From positions 248,001 to 312,000 of the IMG/VR virus record IMGVR_UViG_3300011113_000640: a stretch of 64,000 nucleotides of DNA; one strand, written 5' to 3'. The notes below the pieces were generated by a model. It was not told where the DNA came from and did no database searches. It was given only the letters and a program-made list of their open reading frames with translations. Below, piece after piece: positions 8,038 through 16,980 of the stretch. The stretch's first letter is position 1. Every line of letters starts with the position of its first letter. This DNA is from a virus. The position numbers were made by a program, and so were the translations under genes.

Positions 8038-9832
8038 GTTTGATATTTTTTATACAGGAACCAAACCAAATTTATTTCCTCATGAACAAGAGGCCGATAG
8101 TATCGAACATGCACAACAGTTGTCAAGGACTAGATATTTTTGGTGGACGAACTATTTAACTGACTACTCAGGTTGGGACTTTCTTTGGGAACCAGTGCCT
8201 TGGCAAAGCCATCAACGACACGCCTGGCCCAGCCAATGGCAAAAAGATTCGGGAACCTATTTGGTTCCCAAATCGGGCTACACAGAAACCCACTATAGAA
8301 CTGAAAAACAATTAACTCGCTATTACGATTTACCCAGCTGGACTATACCCGCAGGATTTGACGTAGAAAGTTTTGATTGGTCATGGCATCCTGATCCCAC
8401 CGATCCACCTTTTATATATCAGTTTGGCACACAACACCAACGCACAGGTGGACCACAGTATCAAGTACCGGGAGCTACTGATTTGAAATTTGTGGATCAA
8501 ATCCGTGGCAGTGTCAAAATAGGTACAACACCAATCATAGAAATTGATCACATGGATGGCAATGCTGGCCAAGCGCCAGGTACGATCAAAACTGTGAGAT
8601 ATTTTGACAATTATCGAGATGTGTTGACTAGGATCGCCAACACAGTAGAACATGAATATGTGTGGATCATCAGCAGTGTGTGTGATTACACCAGATTTGA
8701 TTTTTCGTGGCATCCAGAGTTTTGGCAAAGCACCATGCTCCATGTATTTGCCAGCGATGGTGAAAAGTTCGGCGACACGTTCTACATGCATGTGCCCAGC
8801 TTCCGTCAACGCATAGGTCAATTTGAACTGTTGGATTGGTATGACCTAAATTTTGTTGGCACATCAGTTCCACGCCGGCCTCTGCCAGTGATCGAACATG
8901 ATCATGATACGCATGTTGAAGCTGTCAAAACTATTTCTTGGACTGGTCCGCTAGCGGTGTTTGCCAAAGAACCAGTCTCACAGGTTCCTCCAGTGCCTCT
9001 GTGGCGAGAAAAAACCAAGACTGTTGTGCCACTCAGTACCGGAGCCAGTCAAGTCATTGTTCCCAAGACAGCAGTGCCGTATATCAAAACACAGCTCTAT
9101 GATTATTCCTATATAGATCGAACACAACGACATCTGCACAACGAACAACCTCTAGACATAGTGTTTATAGAAAATGGCGAACCCAATGCCCTAGATAACT
9201 TGCGTGTATTGTCTTTGGCAACAGCCGGCCTAGACAATCGCGTGGTTCGTAGTTCGGGCGTGAATGGACGTGTGGCAGCTTATCATGCCGCGGCAGAACT
9301 TAGCACCACTCCTTGGTTCTTTGCGGTGTTTGCCAAGTTGCGAGTCAATGACGACTTTGATTGGACCTGGCAACCAGATCGCATGCAGGAACCCAAGCAC
9401 TACATCTTTCACGCAAGGAATCCTGTGAATGGTTTGGAGTATGGACATCAGGCCATGATTGCCTATAACAAAAAACTGGTGTTGAACAATCCAGGCCAAG
9501 GATTGGACTTTACCTTGGATTCAGCACACGAAGTAGTGCCCATACTTTCAGGCACAGCAGAATATGCCTACACCCCATGGATGGCTTGGCGCACAGCATT
9601 TCGCGAGTGTGTAAAATTGTGTGACCAAACTGATGTGGAAAGCAAACACAGACTTGACAAATGGCTGAACCGCGGCGCATTGGAACATGGTGAGTGGAGT
9701 ATCCATGGTGCCGAAGATGCTGTGGAATACTACCGTGCAGTCAACGGAGACACGGCAGAACTGCGCAAGAGCTACGACTGGGCCTGGTTGGCCTCGTATG
9801 CTTTGTTGAAAAGAAATCTTGTGGCAGATTAG
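8036..9832 (+). CDS. Large protein with repeated FDWSWHPD motif, function unknown
   Basis: 598 aa. Three segments centred on FDWSWHPDPTDPPFIY, FDFSWHPEFW and FDWTWQPDRM suggest three related domains, each followed by an aromatic strand such as YQFGTQH or HVFASDG. The middle of the protein has DIVFIENGEPNALDNLRVL, which looks like the first strand of a GT-A glycosyltransferase fold. Lengths and repeats recall large glycosyltransferase-like phage proteins, but no DxD site is clear. Its start shares CATG with the divergent gene and its TAG overlaps the convergent gene's TAA. Confidence 0.6.
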   Translation: MFDIFYTGTKPNLFPHEQEADSIEHAQQLSRTRYFWWTNYLTDYSGWDFLWEPVPWQSHQRHAWPSQWQKDSGTYLVPKSGYTETHYRTEKQLTRYYDLPSWTIPAGFDVESFDWSWHPDPTDPPFIYQFGTQHQRTGGPQYQVPGATDLKFVDQIRGSVKIGTTPIIEIDHMDGNAGQAPGTIKTVRYFDNYRDVLTRIANTVEHEYVWIISSVCDYTRFDFSWHPEFWQSTMLHVFASDGEKFGDTFYMHVPSFRQRIGQFELLDWYDLNFVGTSVPRRPLPVIEHDHDTHVEAVKTISWTGPLAVFAKEPVSQVPPVPLWREKTKTVVPLSTGASQVIVPKTAVPYIKTQLYDYSYIDRTQRHLHNEQPLDIVFIENGEPNALDNLRVLSLATAGLDNRVVRSSGVNGRVAAYHAAAELSTTPWFFAVFAKLRVNDDFDWTWQPDRMQEPKHYIFHARNPVNGLEYGHQAMIAYNKKLVLNNPGQGLDFTLDSAHEVVPILSGTAEYAYTPWMAWRTAFRECVKLCDQTDVESKHRLDKWLNRGALEHGEWSIHGAEDAVEYYRAVNGDTAELRKSYDWAWLASYALLKRNLVAD

Positions 9833-10908
9833 ATGTTATCCAACACTTGATCCACAATATATTCAACTTCTAAATCAGTTAGTTCGGGATACAAGGGCAA
9901 GGTCAACACTCTACGGGCCATGGCCGATGCCGCACTCAGCACGTCAGGTCCTGCCAAGTGCTGATAGGCCGGTAACTCGTGCAAGGGTTCTCGGTAGTGT
10001 ATCTTTGTTTCTATGCCGTGCAGGGCCAAATTACGTTGCAAGATATCGCGATTTGACACTTCAATCACAAACTTGTGATAGGCATGATGCTTGTGATTGC
10101 TTTCGTCGATAAGACTACGAGCCGCAGTGCCTTTGAGACGTTGCATCCAATAGCCACTGATCTTGGCTCTGCGCTCTTGCCAGGCATCAATATGTTGAGT
10201 TTTAACCAACATCTGAGCACAATCTGTTTCGCTCATACGACTGTTTGATCCGGTGTCCATGTGTGTGGGCTTGCCGTTGTTGCGAGAGCTACGGGCATAC
10301 TCCAAAAGATTAACATCGTCTGTGACAATGGCACCACCGTTGCCATAGTTGTTCAAGTTCTTCATAGGATCGAAGCTGATAGCGGCACTGTTGGCCACAC
10401 GCCTGCATCCATAACCCAACCAGTGCTGTGCAGCATCTTCTATGACCACTGCGGCATTGTTGTTGAGCCACTCATGTTTGTTGAGTGCATGTCCATACAA
10501 GCCCACGGCCACTAAGGCCTGTACACTCATGTTACGATCAATCTTGCGCAGATCCATGATGCCGTAGTAGTCGGTATCAACTATGACCACGTCCCAGCCC
10601 ACACGCATGAAAGCATTGATAGTGGCCGGATAGGTCATGGCCGGGACCAACACTCGGGGAGGATTGGGCCAGAACTTCTGCGACGCATAGTATTCGGCAA
10701 TGATCTCTAAAGCGTGGGTGCCCGAGTGACATGTGGCCGCATACTTGACACCATTTTTCTTGGCCAACCAGGATTCGAACTCAGCGGTGTAGTTTCCATC
10801 CATGAGATGACCAGACCTTAGGACCACATCAGTGACGTCTAAGATTTCATTGCGGAGATTATTATACTGTTTTTTTAGACCAGTAAACGGAATTGTCAAG
10901 CCATTCAT
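9829..10908 (-). CDS. DegT/DnrJ/EryC1 family sugar aminotransferase
   Basis: About 359 aa from ATG 10908; a TTG further upstream is less likely. PLP-dependent enzymes of this family convert keto-sugar nucleotides into amino sugars. Visible motifs are CHSGTHALEIIAEYY (substrate and phosphate binding), VVIEDAAQHW with the pyridine-contacting Asp, and SFDPMKNLNNYGNGGAIVTD with the Schiff-base lysine in FDPMK. Length is typical (360-400 aa). It overlaps the epimerase stop by 47 bases and probably acts on that enzyme's product pathway. Confidence 0.85.
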   Translation of the reverse strand: MNGLTIPFTGLKKQYNNLRNEILDVTDVVLRSGHLMDGNYTAEFESWLAKKNGVKYAATCHSGTHALEIIAEYYASQKFWPNPPRVLVPAMTYPATINAFMRVGWDVVIVDTDYYGIMDLRKIDRNMSVQALVAVGLYGHALNKHEWLNNNAAVVIEDAAQHWLGYGCRRVANSAAISFDPMKNLNNYGNGGAIVTDDVNLLEYARSSRNNGKPTHMDTGSNSRMSETDCAQMLVKTQHIDAWQERRAKISGYWMQRLKGTAARSLIDESNHKHHAYHKFVIEVSNRDILQRNLALHGIETKIHYREPLHELPAYQHLAGPDVLSAASAMARRVLTLPLYPELTDLEVEYIVDQVLDNI

Positions 10909-11842
10909 AGTATCGTTGGAAGCCTTCTTCAATGTCTACTTTGGGATCATAGCCAAAATCTCTACGAGCCGCATCTATATTTAATGCTCCGCGGCTGGGA
11001 AAATCTGCATCTTTGTCGCGCACTTCAACTGTGCCTTTTCCTACTATCTGCACAGCCAAGTTGGCAGCATCCAGCAGGCTCCATGAATGGCTCTTGGTTA
11101 TGTTATAGATGTTGTTGCCAGAGCAGTCGCTTAATGTCGCTGCAACAATACCAGTGGCAGCATCGTCAACATAGGTAAAATCCAAGGTTTCGCTGGCACC
11201 ATTTACTTTCAGCACACCACCGCGCATGGCTGTGAGCAAGAACTTGCTGATAACTCGATCTTCCACATCCAGTTCACCATACACAGCACTGGGACGTATG
11301 ATCACATGATCAAAGAATCCTCGTCGGCTGTAATCTTGCACCAGCCATTCACCGGCCAGCTTCATGATGCCATACTGTCCTTGCGGCCGGCATTCTGCGT
11401 CTTCACGCACATCGTCGGTAAAATCTCCGTAGACCATGCTTGAACTGATATAAACAAATCTCTTTACGTCATAATTTTTTGAAGCTTCTAACAAGTTGAG
11501 TAGACCCTGACTCATGGTCTGGCTGCCTAGTTGTGGATTTACATTCACAACCTTTTGTCTAGGAAAACTAGCCAGGTGGATGACTGCGTCGGGTTGATGA
11601 GTGCGCATGATCCAATCTATGCCATCTTGATCGGTGATGTCCATGCTGTAGATTCTGTCAGTAGAGATCTTGCGTCTGCGCTCAACCATCAAATAATCTA
11701 ATTCTTCTTGAGGTATTAGCCCATAGGTAGTCTTGGTGTCAACGATGATCACACGGTGACCCTGTTGTTCTAGTCTAGCTGCCACATTGTGCCCAATAAG
11801 TCCTAGGCCACCTGTTACCAGGATTGTTCTTGTTGATTCCAT
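10862..11842 (-). CDS. NAD-dependent sugar epimerase/dehydratase (extended SDR)
   Basis: 326 aa. The N-terminus has the Rossmann motif TGGLGLIGHNVA, followed by VIHLASFPR, YISSSMVYGD and the catalytic QYGIMKLAGEW (YxxxK). C-terminal substrate-domain motifs include VIIRPSAVYGE and LDFTYVDDAATG. This is the layout of UDP- or dTDP-sugar epimerases and dehydratases. It overlaps both the small gene upstream and the DegT aminotransferase downstream, consistent with an amino-sugar pathway. The exact sugar cannot be assigned. Confidence 0.85.
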   Translation of the reverse strand: MESTRTILVTGGLGLIGHNVAARLEQQGHRVIIVDTKTTYGLIPQEELDYLMVERRRKISTDRIYSMDITDQDGIDWIMRTHQPDAVIHLASFPRQKVVNVNPQLGSQTMSQGLLNLLEASKNYDVKRFVYISSSMVYGDFTDDVREDAECRPQGQYGIMKLAGEWLVQDYSRRGFFDHVIIRPSAVYGELDVEDRVISKFLLTAMRGGVLKVNGASETLDFTYVDDAATGIVAATLSDCSGNNIYNITKSHSWSLLDAANLAVQIVGKGTVEVRDKDADFPSRGALNIDAARRDFGYDPKVDIEEGFQRYYEWLDNSVYWSKKTV

Positions 11843-12069
11843 TTTAAGTAATACTCCGTTGCTAATTTGTCCTCTACTTCACCATACACAATAACTCGTG
11901 TTCCAAATGTGTGTGGGTCAGGACGGATAATGTATTGTGGATCTGTACAGTTCGCTCTGATCCATTGTCCTTTTTCAGTCTCCATGAATTCGCCCAAGGG
12001 CAAGGCTGCATATATTTCAGGATCATCAACATCGCCCATGCCAAAACTGTGGAAGGTTATCTTAGGCAA
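11815..12069 (-). CDS. Small phage protein, FxLKW-tail family
   Basis: 84 aa, starting MPKITFHSFGMGDVDDPEIY. The centre has GQWIRANC and the tail has EDKLATEYYLKWN. This tail pattern (acidic residues, a hydrophobic pair, then LKW) matches the small proteins arrayed at 16.4-18.7 kb, so it is probably a dispersed member of that family. It lies between a cytidylyltransferase and an epimerase and overlaps the epimerase start. Function unknown. Confidence 0.6.
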   Translation of the reverse strand: MPKITFHSFGMGDVDDPEIYAALPLGEFMETEKGQWIRANCTDPQYIIRPDPHTFGTRVIVYGEVEDKLATEYYLKWNQQEQSW

Positions 12070-12543
12070 TTATTGTTTCAATGCCTTGATGGTTTCTGCT
12101 TCTACCACACGTCGACGTAAACTACTACTGGAGAATGAATGATCTCTACCGTTGAATACAATTTCAATGCCACGCTGATAGCATTCTTGTCGCCCACTGT
12201 AGTCCTTGTCCTCATACTCTACACCCAAGATTCGCACGTCCACGGGTAGAATCAACAACAAGTCTACCAGATCCTGTTCAGTCTGATATACCACTACTTC
12301 ATCCACATAACGACATGCGGCCAACTGTATCTGTCGTTCCACAATGCTTTGCACGGGTTTGTTTTTAGTGTCTGGGCGATCTATAGTGGGGTCAGTTTGC
12401 AAGCCACAGATAAGATAATCGCAGTGATTTTTGGCTTCTGATAGCATGGCGATATGCCCGGCGTGTAGCATGTCAAATGTGCTGAATGTGATACCGATCT
12501 TTTTGCCTTCGGCATGCAGTTGTTTGATGTGATTGAATATCAT
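12070..12543 (-). CDS. Cytidylyltransferase-like nucleotidyltransferase (TagD/RfaE type)
   Basis: 157 aa. The nucleotidyltransferase HIGH-type motif appears as TFDMLHAGHIAML, and the C-terminal loop as SSSSLRRRV in place of ISTTxI/SSSxLR. VILGVEYEDKDY-like strands and GRDHSFSS fit the rfaE C-terminal/TagD fold, which activates glycerol phosphate or heptose phosphate with CTP or ATP. Length is normal for TagD-like proteins. It stands at the start of a sugar operon, so a nucleotide-activated polyol or heptose for a surface glycan is the likely product. Confidence 0.8.
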   Translation of the reverse strand: MIFNHIKQLHAEGKKIGITFSTFDMLHAGHIAMLSEAKNHCDYLICGLQTDPTIDRPDTKNKPVQSIVERQIQLAACRYVDEVVVYQTEQDLVDLLLILPVDVRILGVEYEDKDYSGRQECYQRGIEIVFNGRDHSFSSSSLRRRVVEAETIKALKQ

Positions 12544-12587
12544 AGTTGTATAATAACATGTTTAAGTAATAAACACAACCGTTTTGA

Positions 12588-13679
12588 CTAGACCAAATGC
12601 TGATAATTGTTGCACTGGCTAGTCAAATAATTTTCTAACTCCTTGCTGCGAAATCTATCTATATTGGCTAGTCGACGAGGCAAAGTCTCTTTCCAAATTC
12701 GCTCAACGTCCATGGTCATCACTTTATCGATCAAAGAATGAATCATGTCTATCCGGTAATTCAAATTGGTTTCTAGATCGTAACTGTGACCATCAAAAAT
12801 ATCATCAAACAAATCAAACCCACATGATCTAAGATGATCTACCGTTCCAGGATTGCCTAACCAAAGGCCAAACTGACCACTCATAAAAGGTTTCCAGGTC
12901 TTTTCGCTGATAAAAATAGTATCATTGAAGATAGAAGTTTCTGTAACTAAATTTATATAACTATCATTGAACGCAGGCAAATTTATCGAGTGAGGATCAT
13001 CATTCATTGAATCAACGGTTTCTGGTAGCATTGACTCAAATTCTTCAATTATATCTTTGTTGTAAAACGGTCTAGGACATTGATGTTTGACTGTTTTTTT
13101 GTCATACCAGTACCACATATGAAACAACAACTCTGCAAAGTAAGGTTTTTGTCGCAATTTAATAAAATTTTCAATACGATGATATCTTGCTATGTTATTC
13201 ATGCAAGAAATTTTATACTGTCGTGGCCGATCAGAAATTTCTCCAAGGTCATATGTGTACTTTTGCCATAAAAACAAATATGGTAAAAAACACACGTGTT
13301 TTTTTGGCTGTTGCAAATAGTTTATACCACCAGAGAGCACTATGAAATTATCGGTGTGTTGACTCAGTTGTTCAACGATACGATCTTCCCACGTTCTAAA
13401 CGGATCGCACGACATGTTGACAATTATAAAATCATCAACCATGTGCTGTTTTAGTTTTTCTGGGACTATGTTCCAACTGCGTCCTAGATCCACTAGCAAA
13501 TTAATATGCGTGGAATTTCTTAGCAATTTGCTCCAGGAACGATCAAGGTCAACACGGTTACAAATTCTTGCGGTATGGACTCCTAACCAAGGATCGTGTT
13601 TTACTGAGATGTTGTGATTAAAGGTTTCCAAGCAGTTTATCTGTTTCGGGTTGGACCAGATTGGCCACAGCAGTGACAT
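12588..13679 (-). CDS. Glycosyltransferase-like phage protein (second paralogue)
   Basis: 363 aa. The C-terminal TIFISEKTWKPFMSGQFGLWL and VDHLRSCGFDLFDDIFDG match the EKTxK...LRxxGF signature of the genes at 6925-8037 and 25870-26808. The N-terminal half is different, with a possible Rossmann-like region (DDFIIVNMSCDP). The ATG at 13679 overlaps the upstream small gene by 62 bases, so the true start may be further downstream. No signal or membrane segment. Donor and acceptor unknown. Confidence 0.6.
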   Translation of the reverse strand: MSLLWPIWSNPKQINCLETFNHNISVKHDPWLGVHTARICNRVDLDRSWSKLLRNSTHINLLVDLGRSWNIVPEKLKQHMVDDFIIVNMSCDPFRTWEDRIVEQLSQHTDNFIVLSGGINYLQQPKKHVCFLPYLFLWQKYTYDLGEISDRPRQYKISCMNNIARYHRIENFIKLRQKPYFAELLFHMWYWYDKKTVKHQCPRPFYNKDIIEEFESMLPETVDSMNDDPHSINLPAFNDSYINLVTETSIFNDTIFISEKTWKPFMSGQFGLWLGNPGTVDHLRSCGFDLFDDIFDGHSYDLETNLNYRIDMIHSLIDKVMTMDVERIWKETLPRRLANIDRFRSKELENYLTSQCNNYQHLV

Positions 13680-13920
13680 CTACCACAAAGTCTACGTCAC
13701 GAATCTGCTCGTTGTTTTCGTTGAAAAAACGGGTAAGCATGCTTTCAACTTCTTCCAATTCAAGACCTTGTTTTAATAAAGTATGAACATTTATGGTCTT
13801 TTGACGGCCACCACTCAGTTTAACAACAACTTTTTTTATGCACTCCAAGGGAACGTCAGTTTTGTTTACTTCGTTGACTATGCGTTCCCAGTGGTCTAAA
13901 AAGTCTTCATTGTGCAGCAT
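13618..13920 (-). CDS. Conserved small phage protein
   Basis: 100 aa, soluble and acidic at the C-terminus. It starts MLHNEDFLDHWERIVNE and has VPLECIKKVVVKLSGGRQKTI, a pattern I recall from conserved hypothetical proteins in T4-like cyanophages and pelagiphages. It overlaps the end of the 245-aa gene upstream by 14 bases, so it is coupled to that gene. No catalytic motif is visible. Confidence 0.65.
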   Translation of the reverse strand: MLHNEDFLDHWERIVNEVNKTDVPLECIKKVVVKLSGGRQKTINVHTLLKQGLELEEVESMLTRFFNENNEQIRDVDFVVDVTAVANLVQPETDKLLGNL

Positions 13921-14644
13921 CGGCCATCACTGACTTGGGTTTACGACCGCGTGCTTTGGGGGCAGGTGCGGCTTCAGTGACTGGAACTGCGGCCTTGGCA
14001 GAAACTGTGGGATCTAATTTCTCAGCTTCCTTCTTCATACGACCAGCTTCGGCGATCATGGAACGGGCGTTCTGTTCCATGGACTTGGCCTGTGACAGCA
14101 TGTTGGCAGCAATGTCTCTGTCAGATAGTGCACCATCCTGTCCAGCACGCAAGGGAGGAACCATACTGGCCACTGCTTCGCCCTTGGCAACCTGTGAGGC
14201 TTTGAATTCAGCTTCGGCTTTGCGCTTAACTTCGGGAGCAACCAGGCCACGGCTGGCATCATTCTCAGCCATTTTCTTGATAGCAGCTTCGCCGGTTTTC
14301 ATTTCGTTCAACATTTTGTTGAGTTCATCAAGACGAATGGTGGCTGTGGGTGTAGGTGTTACGATCACATCAGCTGTGCGTAGTTTTTTGATCATGCGCT
14401 CTTGATGCAAGGTGGCCAAGACAGCGCGACCATCGGGCAAGAAACTGCGATGCAAGGCATCAGCCAACTCTTCGCTTTGTTGAGCCACTTCGCTTTCCAA
14501 GGCTTTTTGTATAGAATCTTGCCAGTGTGCTGGCATGACTTCGGGATAGATCACCAAACACATGTGGTCTTCGCCAGGAACCTGACGGAACAGGATGCAG
14601 ACCTTGCGGTCTCCGTGTTTGCCTACGTGTTTCATAAATGCCAT
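13907..14644 (-). CDS. Conserved phage protein with basic C-terminal tail
   Basis: 245 aa. The N-terminal 80 residues (MAFMKHVGKHGDRKVCILF, then PGEDHMCLVIYPE) are a conserved phage domain as I recall it. The middle is a long Ala/Lys/Glu-rich probable coiled coil. The end is KARGRKPKSVMADAAQ, which contains an AT-hook-like RGRKP core. The ATG follows a clear AGGAG one base pair-length spacer downstream of the 67-aa gene. A DNA-associated or structural-scaffold role is possible but not shown. Confidence 0.65.
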   Translation of the reverse strand: MAFMKHVGKHGDRKVCILFRQVPGEDHMCLVIYPEVMPAHWQDSIQKALESEVAQQSEELADALHRSFLPDGRAVLATLHQERMIKKLRTADVIVTPTPTATIRLDELNKMLNEMKTGEAAIKKMAENDASRGLVAPEVKRKAEAEFKASQVAKGEAVASMVPPLRAGQDGALSDRDIAANMLSQAKSMEQNARSMIAEAGRMKKEAEKLDPTVSAKAAVPVTEAAPAPKARGRKPKSVMADAAQ

Positions 14645-14645
14645 G

Positions 14646-14849
14646 TTATTCTCCTTGGGATTGGTCTGCTTGAGCCTCTTGTTGCTCTTTGGCCTGTGCT
14701 ATGACCGCTTGTAAAAATGCTGACAGCTTGTCGTAGACCGCGCCTACCTGACTGACTTCTGCGCCGCGGAATGCACCACGTGTGCAGGCCAGGTCAATGA
14801 TGTTCTTGATGGTATCAAGATCTGCTATTGTAATTTGTTTGTCGTCCAT
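14646..14849 (-). CDS. Small acidic phage protein
   Basis: 67 aa from the ATG at 14849 (MDDKQITIADLDTIKNIID). It contains RGAFRGAEVSQVGAVYDKL and ends in a Gln/Ala-rich tail (AKEQQEAQADQSQGE). The sequence resembles small helical accessory proteins found in T4-like marine phages, but I cannot name it. It ends one base before the next gene and is cotranscribed with it. Confidence 0.65.
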   Translation of the reverse strand: MDDKQITIADLDTIKNIIDLACTRGAFRGAEVSQVGAVYDKLSAFLQAVIAQAKEQQEAQADQSQGE

Positions 14850-14893
14850 GCAGATATTTACGATTGAGAACACACACGACTTTATTTTTGCCG

Positions 14894-14922
14894 CAAAAAA
14901 ACACCCCAAACTGGGGTGTTTT
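14894..14922 (-). terminator. Rho-independent terminator
   Basis: A 9-bp stem (AACACCCCA / TGGGGTGTT) is followed by seven T on the minus strand. It closes the VWA-gene transcript after the small membrane protein gene and separates it from the 67-aa gene. Confidence 0.8.
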
Positions 14923-14938
14923 GGCTAAACTGACGGAG

Positions 14939-15109
14939 TTATTTGTTACGAAACCAGTAGTTGGCCCCAGCTACAAACCAGCAAAGCACAGCATTTACGT
15001 ACTGCTCCTGACCAAAGTAGATCAAGCCACTCATGATCATGGCACCAATGATGAACCAGGTTATTTCTACTGCGTTGGCCAAATACCAATGTCTAAAACG
15101 TTCAAGCAT
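14939..15109 (-). CDS. Small two-segment membrane protein
   Basis: 56 aa from the ATG at 15109, chosen because AAGGA lies nine bases upstream; two earlier ATGs are deeper inside the VWA gene. Two hydrophobic segments (ITWFIIGAMIMSGLIYF and AVLCWFVAGANYWF) make it an inner-membrane candidate. It overlaps the VWA gene stop by eight bases and is followed by a terminator, so it is the last gene of that transcript. Function unknown. Confidence 0.65.
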   Translation of the reverse strand: MLERFRHWYLANAVEITWFIIGAMIMSGLIYFGQEQYVNAVLCWFVAGANYWFRNK

Positions 15110-16394
15110 GTGCTGTTTCCTTTTCATAGTAAGCATACTGACCCCAGGGAGGAACTACCGTCGTGTTACCATGAATAATCCATACCGTGTCGGCATAGTT
15201 TTCATCACCCCAGGATCCAAATGGGTAACCGTCTGTGAACACGACCAGGCGCTTGGGCTCGATCTGTTCTTCTTTCAAGTAGTTGTAGATAGCGTCAAAG
15301 TCTGTGCCACCACCACCCTTGACTTCATAATCGCAGATGCTGTCCAGGTTGTCACTGTTATATTGTGCTGGATTATACACTCCAGTATCAAAGGTAAAGA
15401 TATGGATCTTGTAGCTCTGGAACTGGTCCATGATACCCTGGGTTTCTGCCAAGAAGTCTCGCAACATGCGTTCATCAATCGACCCCGATGCATCAATGCC
15501 TATGGCAATATCGATCAGCTCGTCATTCTTCATACCGGGCATGACAGCGTCCATGTGCCAGCCACGTCGGCTGGCCCGCATCCAGGTAAAGTCACTCTTG
15601 ATGGTACTTTCCAACTGCATACGCAACAACTCACGCCAATTCATCTTGGGTGCAGTCATGTCTTGGATAAGACGTCGGACACCTGCTGGCAAGTTGCCAG
15701 CACCATCACTCGCCGCGGCTGCGGCTAGCACTGCTTCTTTGATTTCATCGCGGATCTTTTGACGCTCTTCGGCGCTCAGCTTGGGCTTCTTGCCTTTGCC
15801 ATCTTTTTCGTCACCGTCATCGTCCGTATCACTGTCACCTTCGCCATCCAGATGATCATCTAGGAGCTTGTCTATGAGATCACTCATGTTAATCTTTTCT
15901 GCATTTTCATACAGATCATCGTAAATCTCTTCACTACTCTTGCCTTCATATTTTGAATCATACAGGCAAGGAACTGATGTGATAAACTCGCCCACACGGT
16001 GTTTTTTCAAGTCGCCGTTGACAGCATAATCATTGGCCACATTGAACAGCATGGGATCACGATCACCTCTACGACCAAAATGATCATACACACAATGCAA
16101 GACCTCGTGACCAAACAAGAATTCGATCTCTTTGGGCTTGAGCATGTCAATGAATCTGCTATTGTAATAGAAATGACGACCATCTGTGGCCGCGGTGCCA
16201 CACCATTCGTCGGCATTGACTAGTTTGAGTCGAGTAGCCAAGTTACCAAAAAAACTGGCACGGAGCAATAATCCCACACGAGCTGTGATCAGTTTTTCAC
16301 GCACTTCACGGTCCAGTTTAGGATCCATGGGTCCAATCAAGTCTTTGAACTTGTCGGCTTCTTTCTTGTTCTGACTTGTAGCGGCTGTGCTCAT
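15102..16394 (-). CDS. VWA-like protein with metallopeptidase-like N-terminus (DUF2201 type)
   Basis: 430 aa. The N-terminal half has a zinc-protease-like helix, FLFGHEVLHCVYDHFGRRGD (HExxH plus a further His). The middle is an acidic linker (DGEGDSDTDDDGDEKDG). The C-terminal half is a von Willebrand A domain with the MIDAS motif DASGS in IAIGIDASGSIDERM, then FTFDTGVYN and VVFTDGYPFG. Such proteins pair with MoxR AAA+ ATPases as chaperone-like or metal-insertion machines; a MoxR gene lies 2.4 kb upstream. It has its own strong promoter. The natural target is unknown. Confidence 0.85.
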   Translation of the reverse strand: MSTAATSQNKKEADKFKDLIGPMDPKLDREVREKLITARVGLLLRASFFGNLATRLKLVNADEWCGTAATDGRHFYYNSRFIDMLKPKEIEFLFGHEVLHCVYDHFGRRGDRDPMLFNVANDYAVNGDLKKHRVGEFITSVPCLYDSKYEGKSSEEIYDDLYENAEKINMSDLIDKLLDDHLDGEGDSDTDDDGDEKDGKGKKPKLSAEERQKIRDEIKEAVLAAAAASDGAGNLPAGVRRLIQDMTAPKMNWRELLRMQLESTIKSDFTWMRASRRGWHMDAVMPGMKNDELIDIAIGIDASGSIDERMLRDFLAETQGIMDQFQSYKIHIFTFDTGVYNPAQYNSDNLDSICDYEVKGGGGTDFDAIYNYLKEEQIEPKRLVVFTDGYPFGSWGDENYADTVWIIHGNTTVVPPWGQYAYYEKETAHA

Positions 16395-16423
16395 ACTGCT
16401 CCTATTATCTGACTGTATATAAT

Positions 16424-16452
16424 ATTATAGCAAAAACGGATTTATTGGTCAA
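16424..16452 (-). promoter_or_regulatory. Sigma70-type promoter for the VWA gene
   Basis: On the minus strand, TTGACC (16447-16452) and TATAAT (16424-16429) are 17 bases apart. The spacer, AATAAATCCGTTTTTGC, is nearly the same as in the MoxR promoter. The leader to the ATG is about 25 bases, with a GGAG-type ribosome binding site. Confidence 0.85.
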
Positions 16453-16774
16453 CCGTGCAGTTATTTAGATATTTTAGCACAAACCAAGTTTGTTGGGCTT
16501 GATCATAGAAATCCAGGTGTATTTCCATCTGATGGGTATAACGACCAGACAAATCCCGACCAATGCTGAAAAGAAACTCATTTTCGTCATCGCTGTATTT
16601 TTCACTACAGGGCACCCAGGCCTTGTGTCTGCGCACAGTGAATCCCAACTCTCGCTTGCAAACATAACTGATCAACACACGGGTTCCGTGGTCAATTCCA
16701 AGTCGGTATTGTATGGGTTCCCAATCCTTGGGATCATGGAATATAATAAGGCCAGGTTTGATAGTTACTTTCAT
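16442..16774 (-). CDS. Small array protein 1 (FxLK tail)
   Basis: 110 aa. The N-terminus is MKVTIKPGLIIFHDPKDW; the centre has RELGFTVRRHKAWVPCSEKY; the tail LDFYDQAQQTWFVLKYLNN fits the array's shared tail (hydrophobic strand, D, five to six residues, F-x-L-K). Its ATG overlaps the stop of the 69-aa gene upstream. The VWA promoter lies over its last codons. Soluble, function unknown. Confidence 0.65.
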   Translation of the reverse strand: MKVTIKPGLIIFHDPKDWEPIQYRLGIDHGTRVLISYVCKRELGFTVRRHKAWVPCSEKYSDDENEFLFSIGRDLSGRYTHQMEIHLDFYDQAQQTWFVLKYLNNCTVDQ

Positions 16775-16980
16775 GGCAATCCTCGCACGGTGTCTATGGC
16801 CCTGCGAGCATACTGTTTAATCCGAGGTTCTTGACTCATGCGTTCTATGTCTTCTAATGCTGTCATCATGATTTCGGCTTCCTCGGCCATCTTGAAGCAA
16901 CGGTTTCGCAAGTTGCTGGCTTCGATCCATGATCCAATAGCACCAACCAATCTAGCGACAATGTAGGCCCAGTTGATCAT
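16771..16980 (-). CDS. Small array protein 2, helical, possible membrane anchor
   Basis: 69 aa. Unlike its neighbours it lacks the FxLKW tail. It starts with a moderately hydrophobic helix (INWAYIVARLVGAIGSWI) followed by charged helices (MMTALEDIERMSQEPRIKQ). Both ends overlap adjacent genes by ATGA, so it belongs to the array transcript. It may anchor or bridge the other products, but this is only inference from composition. Confidence 0.6.
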   Translation of the reverse strand: MINWAYIVARLVGAIGSWIEASNLRNRCFKMAEEAEIMMTALEDIERMSQEPRIKQYARRAIDTVRGLP

